Made by a program: the position numbers and the translations under genes. From Scortum barcoo (Eukaryota; Chordata; Actinopteri; Centrarchiformes; Terapontidae), in contig CM041546.1 in the NCBI GenBank assembly GCA_023238725.1, positions 9,535,983-9,599,982 of the forward strand: DNA of 64,000 nucleotides. Direction: 5' to 3'. Shown here in pieces: positions 1 to 8,332 of the stretch. Position 1 is the first letter of the stretch. Each line of letters begins with the position of its first letter. The notes beneath the pieces are model-generated. The model saw nothing but the letters and a program-made list of their open reading frames with translations, did no database searches and was not told where the DNA came from.

Positions 1-2171
1 GCCATGTATGATTTTTCAGGTAAAGTCACCACTGGCATCCTCTGGTTGTAATTTCTCAAATGGAAGAACTTTCATCAGTGGGCCACAGGCTCAATCATCA
101 TTGTGTTATCATTCAGTCACTATCAACAATTAGTAACTTATTAGACATTTATTTGAATGAAAATCTTCAGCATTATATCTTTAAATGTTCAAGATGAAAT
201 ATACACCACATACACAAACATTAAAAGAAATTCAAATAAATAAATAAATAAATAAATAAATAGCACTGCAACAACAATCCTCAAAGAAGCCCTCAGGTTT
301 AAAGTTTTTCTACAGAAAATGCATCAATATTCTATTAGCAGAAAACTGTGCTATAAACCGTAATACACGGCATAACTTTTGGGGTGATACGTCTATTTGT
401 CTTTCTCGCTAGCTACCTGCTTGCAGTCCGAAGGGGCATGAATGGAATTGCGAGGATGCGATGCCACAGAAGTTAACTCAGAGACTGTATTTTGGTCACT
501 GCTTCCCCTGCCGAAGGACATTTTACTCCCCATGTCAAGAGTCTGTGGATTAAACAGTGACAAGGAGGCTGTGACTCATAAAAACAGCTAAGTATTGCTA
601 AATAAAAATGCTATCACGACAAAAACACGGATAACTGACTGGCCCACGTATTATCATGGCTGGCATGAATAACCACACTTGTGTATCTCTCACAGTTGTA
701 CATACATACGCTGCATGCTGCGCTATGTCGCAATAAGCTGTAAGTGGCTGGCTGCATCACAATTATTTAAAGTTAACGAAGCCAATCAGCTCTTACAGCC
801 AGTTTAAGCCGGTTTATGTGACACGAATATTTCAAATCAGTGAAACATGGGGCAGATTGGCTGTTAACAATCACTGGCTCATTTTATAACCCGTCTGTGC
901 AGATTTCTTCTGGACTAACATGCATCCTTTTGACAAACTTTTAGGTTTCCCACAAAATCTTGATTCCTAATCAAAACATGTCCAGAAAGACAAGCAAAAG
1001 GCAGAATTTGGGATTACTTTCATAGGAGAATATTGAGTTGGGGAGGTCCTTCCTATCTTTCAAAGGATGTGGGGGAAGATTACTCATTTAAACAAGTACT
1101 CTGCTTAAATACAATTCTGAGGTGCATGGTCTTTTCTTTGCATAACTAAAGCATCACTACATTCAGTAAAGAAACACTATACTTTTTTACTCCACTACTT
1201 TTACAAGAGTTAGGTACTTGACAGATTCACAAATGAGTATCAAAAAATAGTCTGTCAGCAGTAATAGTCCAACAACGATAAACTTAATGAAATAAGCTCC
1301 ATTACCACCAGATACAGCATGAAATTCTGTTTTATCACTAAGGCATTGGTAATAATAATAACCCATTAACATAATGTAAAACAACTAAAATGTATTCAGG
1401 TAAACCAGCACTGGAAAAAGGGATTACACTGTGTGATGAATACTTTTGGTACATTTTGCTGATACTACTTCTGTAATTTCACTTCACTAAAAACCTTCAT
1501 GCAGGAGTTCAGTTTGCACTAGAGCAGCTTTGCAATACTGCTCCTTTTGCTAAAGTTAAAGCACATTTCCAACACAGATCAACCCTTTCATGGACTGATG
1601 GACCCTGGAGCACACACTCCCCACTCACACTCAATAGTACTGCGGTATTTAAAGCAGCTTATGTACACATTTGATGTATACAAACAGGTAATACACATTA
1701 TCAACCCTTGACTGTCCAGGTGGTTTGCTAATGTCAGCTCGCCTTTGCATCTCATCCCATTCACAAGAGGAGCCATGGGGCTTTTTTTTTTTGGTTGTGA
1801 CTATGAAAGCTCGCACACAAACCCCCCGAGGCATCGCCACGCATCCTCTTACTTGCTTAATGCTCATTTCACACACACCTAGAGCGGCATGCATCCCTCA
1901 CTCATCATGAAAAAAGAGCAACGAGCAGCGCGACTAACAATGTAGGCGTTATCTTAATGTAGGCCAGATTGCTAGCTCCGGTTAAATAACAATGCAGGCC
2001 ACAAGAAAACACAACCCTTAACCCACAACATCGGCTCACACGACTTTCCTCGGGGCCAACAAGCACGTATGGAGGCTTTCAACACAAATGTGACGGCTGG
2101 TAGTAAACACAAAGTGCTTGCCTGCGTGGGAGAGAGAGTCAACACTGGTCTCTGCACTGACCGTCGCTCAC
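1..2171. other. Non-coding; probable first intron of a minus-strand gene to the left
   Basis: I see no convincing coding exon here. Open frames are short and lack recognisable domains. Because a good minus-strand splice donor lies at its right edge (2166-2171), this stretch is probably the start of an intron whose gene continues left of the window. It contains an (AAAT)n run at 234-262. The intron assignment is inference. Confidence 0.3.
234..262. repeat. (AAAT)n microsatellite
   Basis: About seven perfect AAAT units in an AT-rich context. Confidence 0.9.
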
Positions 2172-2430
2172 CTAGCTCGCCCTGGCTAGCTGAAAGCTAA
2201 CATTATACTCTGTCTTTACGCGGATCTTTTGCACTTTTTTTTTAGTTTTTTTCTTTTTTTACAAGCGTGCATTTGTCCGGGAGGTGAGCTGCTAAAGTGA
2301 CTCGGGTTTGCTCTTCTTCTGCCCCCCCCTCCTCCTCCCCAGTAGTTTGCAGCAGGGAGCCGCTCGGTAATCCTCGCACAAAGCGACAAGAGAGCGTCAA
2401 TCACGCCGAGAGAGGATACTTCACGTGCTG
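2172..2430 (-). other. Probable 5' UTR first exon and promoter of a gene extending left
   Basis: Read on the minus strand, a moderately GC-rich segment ends in a strong donor (CTAG|GTGAGC, last exon base 2172). A CACGTG E-box lies at its upstream edge near 2423. The exon holds a short upstream ORF of 18 codons rich in lysine and no long coding frame. It looks like a leader exon whose coding exons lie outside the window. The transcription start is not determined. Confidence 0.4.
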
Positions 2431-3548
2431 TGGGATTTTTACAAATTTGTTCCGTTTTTAAGTGATAGGTTACCTCAAAAGTTGCAAAAAGCGACTCAAA
2501 AGATCACACACCTGTTTATGCGCAGTTGTGTTTTTTTCTATCATAAGGTGCTGTTGTTTTTTCGACGCGCCCACGCTAGATGTTGAGATTACGAACGGCA
2601 TCTGAACGCCACATCCACGTTGTGTGGATATCAGAGCTGGATATTTACCTCATCACAAAGGGACGCACAGCAGCGACTTGTTTTAGCTTTGTTTTTGCTC
2701 CCCTCTGCTGGAGATCGTGGCCTCAAGATAGACAACACAGCCTGCACACATCACTGGGGAAATTACTTGACAGTGAAAGTCAAATTCATGTTGTTGTTGT
2801 TTTTTTTACTTTTCTGCCATCACATCAGCAACAATGCCCAACTGATTCTTATTTTAACTTTGTGAATAATGAAAATATAATATAGATTTTGACGCTAGCA
2901 CGTCATATTCTTACATGCATTTACTGTATTTGTCCAGCACCATACATTCATTCACACATCATGCACTGCTCTTAGGTTTAAATCACTATGCATTCAGTTC
3001 AGTTCATGGAAACAGCCTTGTTGATAATATAACATACTGCATTACCCCATGAACACACACGCAGTGAGTTTGAAAATATAGTTTAATACAACATATACTG
3101 TATTCTTAAAGTCTGACAAAGCTGGTAAGAACACACAAGGTATTTTGGTCAATTCCCTCACAACACATTCCGATCATATTAAAAAAATTATAAAACAAAC
3201 AAAAAAAACATTTATAATACTGTACCTGGTTATCCCACCAAGGATGGGTAAACCATGCACATACATTTTGATAATAAACTTTATTGATTTACATCTTCCA
3301 TAACCATCCAAGGAAATCCAACTAAACTTTAAACTCTTGGGAAAGTCAGAACCGGACAATACTGGACTATTTACTGAACTGATGAAAGAAATCCAGTCTC
3401 ATTAAGAAGCATTTTTGTTGTCAATATTTTATTATAATAGTTTGGTGAAAACCAGGAGGCATTGACGTGATGCCAGGGAACCGCTATCTTTATGCACTTG
3501 GTTGACATTAAATACGACATGCAAACTGAGTGCGCTTCTCTATTTTTG
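2431..3548. other. Intergenic, including the 3' UTR of zinc-finger gene 1
   Basis: The part next to 3548 is the probable 3' UTR of zinc-finger gene 1. Minus-strand AATAAA signals are seen as TTTATT near 3426 and 3289. The rest shows no recognised gene or repeat. Confidence 0.4.
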
Positions 3549-5232
3549 TCAAGTCTCAATTGGGACAGATGAGGTCACTTGGTAAATCATCTCAGCAGGT
3601 TTATCTGGTCCACTTTCAACAATATAACAATCATCGTCCATTTCGACTGCTGGTCTCCCATTCACAGGAACTGCCCCTTGCCCTTTGTCCAGACTGACAG
3701 CCATGACTTGGTTTTTCTTTATGTTACCAGAGGCTGGTACCCCAAGTTTCCTCTCACCATTCATCTGAGCAGGATTTGAGCTTGCCACTGGTGTCACCCT
3801 CTTTAGTTTGTAATGCTGTTTGCCACCTCGCACATGCTGCGCCATAAACTCCTGTGCTTTGATGCACTTGTGCCTCTGGAGCAGCTGGGCAGTTTCAAAA
3901 GGAATATGACAGACGCGACACGTGAACCCATTTGGTGTAGACGAGGCATGCATTGTTTTGTTTGATAAACCTGAAGCAGAGTTTCTGAGTGTCTTCATCT
4001 GCCCGGAGTGAGCGACAGAATGCCCTTGACTGATTTTATTGGGTGCAATGGGCTTTGGACTCCGGCTCTTTGATGGAATGGAGACAGTGACATAAGGCTT
4101 AGATGCACTTGGATTCTGACTCTTAAACAGGAGGGCTGGAGTGACATGAAACCCTGGATTATTTTTAGTGTATGGTCTCATACCCTGATTTTTTAACTGC
4201 AGGGGTGAGATGATGTGAGGTGCCTGATTTCCTTTGCTCGCTACAATGGGATTCTGGCTTTTAAACTGTAGAGAGGTAGTGGTGAGAGCCCCCCCTGCAC
4301 TCAGAGTCTGACTCCTGTCTGTACTGGCCACACTCTGCTTCTTGTTATTCAGCGGTCTTGCAGTGATGAGTCTGAATTTGGTGGCAGTGTTGGGTGAGTT
4401 ACAAATATGAAAGCGAGGCACTACTTTCTTGCTAGAGAGCAGCAGCCCACATCCTATACAACCAGAAACTTTATCTGTGACGTGGGTGCTGTGGTGGGAG
4501 ATGAGAGAGGTCTTTGTCAGAAAACACTGTCCACATTTACCACATGAGTATGGCCTTTTTTTGTTAAATGTGCGCACTGTTTGCAACAACACGACTGGCT
4601 GGTAAAGTGTCCAAAGATCAACTGTTGGTGCACCTACACCGGCAAAAATATCCTTCATGTCTGCTGGAGAGGAGATAGGATTTGAAACCAAAGATGCTTG
4701 TGACACAGAAGGGTACCTCTCAGGCACTTGTGAATTGTGCACAGACTGCAAGGGGGCTTGTGGCATACGAACTGGCATATTGGGTCCTTTCAGCATAGGT
4801 TTCATGGGCAAAGAAACTGATGGCGTGCTGTCTGATTTAGGCAACTTCCAGATAACCTCGCCTGTCTGTAGTCTTTTCAGCTGCTCCTCCTCTTCTATGC
4901 GCTTCTCAATTCTGCGCTTCCTTATTGTCTCATGATCGAGCACTTGGTGTCCTGGTTCATGTGTCGTGCTGTGCTCCAGCATGTCCTTGTATTCGCCAAA
5001 CTCTGTTCCACAGGAGCAGATGTAACTTGCAGCAGAGCAGACGTGCTCCTCCAGGCACTTCCGGTTCGCAAATATCTGCTCACAGCTGAAGCAGAACCGG
5101 CCCGCGTTCATCAAATCCCTGCTGAACCCGTCCTCCAAGATGCTCTGCAGTTTCTGCCTCCTTCGCTCCATGATCAGGCTCGGCATGGAGGTGTTCACTG
5201 TTGTTGTGGAGCCCTCCAGAACACTTTTCCTG
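3549..5232 (-). CDS. Zinc-finger gene 1, main coding exon (563-aa C2H2-like protein)
   Basis: This is the main exon of a probable nuclear zinc-finger protein. I place the acceptor at CTCCAG|CAGG (exon starts 5232) and join it to an 8-nt coding piece at 6014-6021. That gives 563 aa starting MRSRKSV. Without that exon, the first internal ATG is at 5184-5186 (545 aa). Residues in my model: a C-x2-C finger at 50-66, an unusual one-residue-gap finger (YICSCGTEF) at 74-94, and a charged helix rich in R/E/K at 107-124. A PVVLLQT motif with an HH-type finger and a C-x2-C-x13-H-x-C finger spans 215-280. Low-complexity repeats containing FKSQNP cover about 323-400, and a last finger starts at C441. The tail carries DDDCYIVES, which resembles a SUMO-interacting motif (inference). 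The module at 215-280 recurs in the next two genes. Specific function is unknown. Confidence 0.85.
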
Positions 5233-5389
5233 CTGGAGACAGTTGGTACATCATTTACTGCATCATTTGACTGATTGTGTATTCTGATTTTTAAATAAAG
5301 TGTTCTTAATATGAAAACATCATCACTCAAGAACAAATTTATGCTCACTCCACATGCCTCTTGTATATAAAAACTACCCACTGAAGTAA

Positions 5390-5605
5390 CTATATTATTA
5401 CTGCACCTCTGCACTATTTTGTCTTACTGTTGTTCTTATTTCTTTATATACATGTATACTTATGCAGGGCTGTTGTCTTTGTGTGAAAAGAATATATCTA
5501 TATGTCTGTGCACATACAGTGAGAATATTGTAAAAACTGGAGTCAAATTGATGTATGTGTACATAGACCTGGCTGATAAAGCTGATTCTGACTGAGTCAT
5601 TATTG
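5390..5605 (+). mobile_element. L2/CR1-like LINE 3'-end fragment in intron 1 of gene 1
   Basis: The stretch ends with the characteristic fish L2-type terminus: GGAGTCAAAT, then ATGTGTACATA, then GGCTGATAAAGCTGATTCTGA. It has no coding part. It lies antisense within the intron between the two exons of zinc-finger gene 1. Family assignment is from memory of such termini. Confidence 0.55.
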
Positions 5606-6013
5606 ATTGATCTGACTCAGGGGAGCCAACCAGAGGAGCTAGTCATGCTAACAGATACATATTAGAAACCAAGCTGTAACCTATGCCAAAAAGAGACGAC
5701 TCACGTTTTCAAAATAACTTAATTTGAATGTTTAATGTTATTTGTTCGTGTGTGCAAGAAAGTTTAAACTTCTAAGACGAGCTAACAAACTATTTACCAC
5801 AATGTCTTACTTTACACCAGAGGTAGTGATAAACACCCCACATCCTGGTAATATGGAGACATATTCACCGGGCCATTTTTCTACACAGTTAAATGTTAAA
5901 ACACGCTTGCTTGTCACGTTTTATCATTTTTAACTGTCATTTCGTTCAACGCGCGCTTGCCTCCCATGCTAACGTTAGCCTCTACTAGCTGATGGACAAT
6001 AACGTTGGCTTAC

Positions 6014-6235
6014 CTTCGCATTAACACACAAAACACCACCCTGTCAACCCTCTCCTATAGCCTCGCAACAAACAGCAAACAGCTGGTGGATTGTCGTTGT
6101 GGGAGACATTAATAACCGGGCTCGATTGCCGGTGTTTTGAACACAGATTTAGCAGTTAGCCATTTACCACAGCAAAGAACCGGAGGAGACCTCCCACTTC
6201 TTCTTCTACGGTTGGCGCGCTTCGACCGCGAAACT
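6014..6235 (-). other. Exon 1 and promoter of zinc-finger gene 1 (start codon at 6019-6021)
   Basis: On the minus strand the exon ends at GCGAAG|GTAAGCC, a good donor with last base 6014. Its last eight bases are ATGCGAAG. Spliced to the main exon they read M-R-S-R-K in the zinc-finger frame, which supports the model. Two short upstream ORFs precede this ATG. The upstream edge has an ETS-type ACTTCCGG (6233-6240) in GC-rich sequence, typical of a TATA-less housekeeping promoter. Exact transcription start is unknown. Confidence 0.5.
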
Positions 6236-6425
6236 TCCGGGTTCTGTGTCTCTATACTGACACCTTTCGATTAACAACAACAACAATAATAATAATAATA
6301 ATCATCATTTTATTATAATTAATTACAATGGTTATTATTATTATTATTGTTGTTGTTGTTATCGAAAGAGTGTCAGTATAGAGACACAGAACCCGGAAGT
6401 TTCACTCGGTTTGAAGCCGCCAACC
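6210..6425. repeat. Large inverted duplication (hairpin) at the promoter edge of gene 1
   Basis: The left arm starts GGTTGGCG at 6210. It continues through GAAACTTCCGGGTTCTG (6230 on) and TATACTGACAC into CAA/AAT trinucleotide runs. The right arm (about 6325-6425) is the reverse complement, ending CGCCAACC. The core arms (6230-6270 and 6361-6403) are nearly identical, with a single-base indel, and the outer 20 bases are diverged. The spacer is AT-rich. Both arms carry an ETS-like ACTTCCGG/CCGGAAGT element. Confidence 0.85.
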
Positions 6426-6479
6426 TCTAAATAAAAGCCTTTGCTACTGTTATGATTTATATGTCGTCTTCTAGCTGTT

Positions 6480-6790
6480 TTTAATTTGACAAACAGCTAG
6501 AACGCAACTTATAAAAGAATTAAAGTCACAAGTCGCAAAGGCATTCATTTTAACAAAAAAAAAAAAAAGCTAGAATAGGATTTATAAAAGTACGATGATA
6601 GCAAAGGATTTTACTTCAATAAACAGCTAGAATACTACTTATAACAGTATGAAAGTATTCTGACATACCTCTAAAACATGAAAGGACAAAAGGGTTTATT
6701 TTAATGAACAACTAGAACAGGACTTATAAAAGCATTACACTGGCAAAGGCTTTCATTTTGACAAAAAGCTAGAACAGGACCTATGGACAC
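6480..6790. repeat. Degenerate minisatellite, unit about 60 bp
   Basis: About five imperfect units recur. Each starts AACAGCTAGAA or similar, then ACTTATAAAAG, then a GGCAAAGGCTTTCATTTT-like segment. CTAGAA landmarks fall near 6497, 6571, 6627, 6711 and 6770. Spacing varies because of an A-run and an insertion in unit three. Confidence 0.7.
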
Positions 6791-6929
6791 CATACCAGCT
6801 GATCATGTGGGCTCTCCAGTGCTTAAGCATTGAATAGAATTTTCACCACTAATTGATTCAGAAAAAGCACAAATTAGTGCATAAAAAACACCATAATTCA
6901 GGAAGTTAAGAATCTGTTACACAAAATGT

Positions 6930-7690
6930 CTTAAGGGAGGATCCACAACCCACCTTTAGTATGTGTTTCCCAAATGTTGAGACAAAACGCACACCCTTGA
7001 GTGGGACATTGACCATCTGGTGACCTGGTGCAGGTAGAACAAAGATGGTGCATATGGCTGTGGATTTCAAAAGGAATGCAGCTCCTCCCCACCTCATTCT
7101 CACTCATCCACCAACTCCCCAGTTGACAATGTGGAGTCCGTCCGGTTCCTGAGCTTCCTCCCCACGAAAGCTGAGCAGAGGACATAATTTCTGCAGCAGC
7201 TGAAGAAGTTCTGCCTGCCTGCCAAAGTCATCGATATTGCACTTCTATGTCACCATCACTGAGTCTATCTTCACCTTATTGGTCACCATCTGGTACACTG
7301 CTGCTACTGCCAAAGACCTGAGAGAGTCTACTGGAGTGTTCACATAACTCACTATAAGTAGTAGGTTGATATATTGTTATAAATTTTTTTATAATTTTAA
7401 AATTATAAATGTTGGCATCAAACAAACACTAGGTACTATTACTTAACAAATATCAGACAACTGACTGACACTATTGATCACACCACTCCACTTTACCTTA
7501 TCATTTTTATCTTGAAGTGCTCTTGTATAGTTCTAGTTTAATTATTCCTTATTTCAGTGGTATAAACCTATTTTATTTCTTTTACTTTCTCTATTTATCT
7601 GTATTTATTTCTGGGGGGGTTAGGGGTTAGGCTGCTGCAACAATGGACTTTCCACACTGGGGATCAACAGTGGTTTATTTTATACTATTT
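6930..7690 (+). mobile_element. L2/CR1-like LINE fragment: end of reverse transcriptase plus 3' UTR
   Basis: Broken frames translate to pieces typical of the LINE RT C-terminal region: VDFKRNAAPP near 7055, then after stops and frameshifts TESIFTLLVTIWYTA near 7260. The 3' end has the usual CTGCTGCAACAATG...GGGGATCAACAGTGGTTTATTT terminus at 7630-7680. It is non-functional. It fills the gap between the promoter of gene 1 and the 3' end of gene 2. Confidence 0.65.
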
Positions 7691-8332
7691 TACTTATTGA
7701 ACATTTTATATCTGTTCTCCCCAGTCGATCATCTAACAGGAAAACAAAAATGTGGGTAGACTTGCATGTTCCTCCATTTAGCAAAAAAAAATGTACGTAC
7801 TTGTCTGTGAAGACCTCGGTCTCACAAGTTCTTTCATATGAACCTTTTTTTAGCAAGTATCTCAAGGCTGTGAATAAGACATTTCTATTAAATAAAATTT
7901 GTGCACTGTGTGCCTGGAAGCCTTAAAGATATTAGAACCCCCATTACACAAAATAATAAAACACACTTGTTTCACAGACTGGTATGTTTATTAACACCAG
8001 GAACAAGCTACATCACAACCTCTGTGATTAAAGTTTGGTTACCAAATACTCAAACGTTTACAGGCTAATAAGGCTATGTAATAAAAAGGATTAACTTGAT
8101 AAAACTAATATGTACAGTATATCAAAGCATTATTTTTACAGTGGCAAGCTACTATAACAGATTCTCAGTTACTTTAACAAATAATGTACAGTAAAAAAAC
8201 AAAAAAAACACAACCCAAAAACACAACTAAATTACAGTTGGCAAATATGGGAAGAACAAACCTTACTAAAATTTGCTCTGGTCTTAAATGCACCACTCCT
8301 AAGATAAATATTTTCAGAAAAATTTAGAGTCA

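Noticed and set aside
234..262. CRISPR-like short repeats across the window
   Set aside because: All regular short repeats are uninterrupted microsatellites or minisatellites without spacers, in a eukaryotic context.
4657..5270. Plus-strand frames of 92 and 112 aa
   Set aside because: They are antisense shadows of zinc-finger gene 1.
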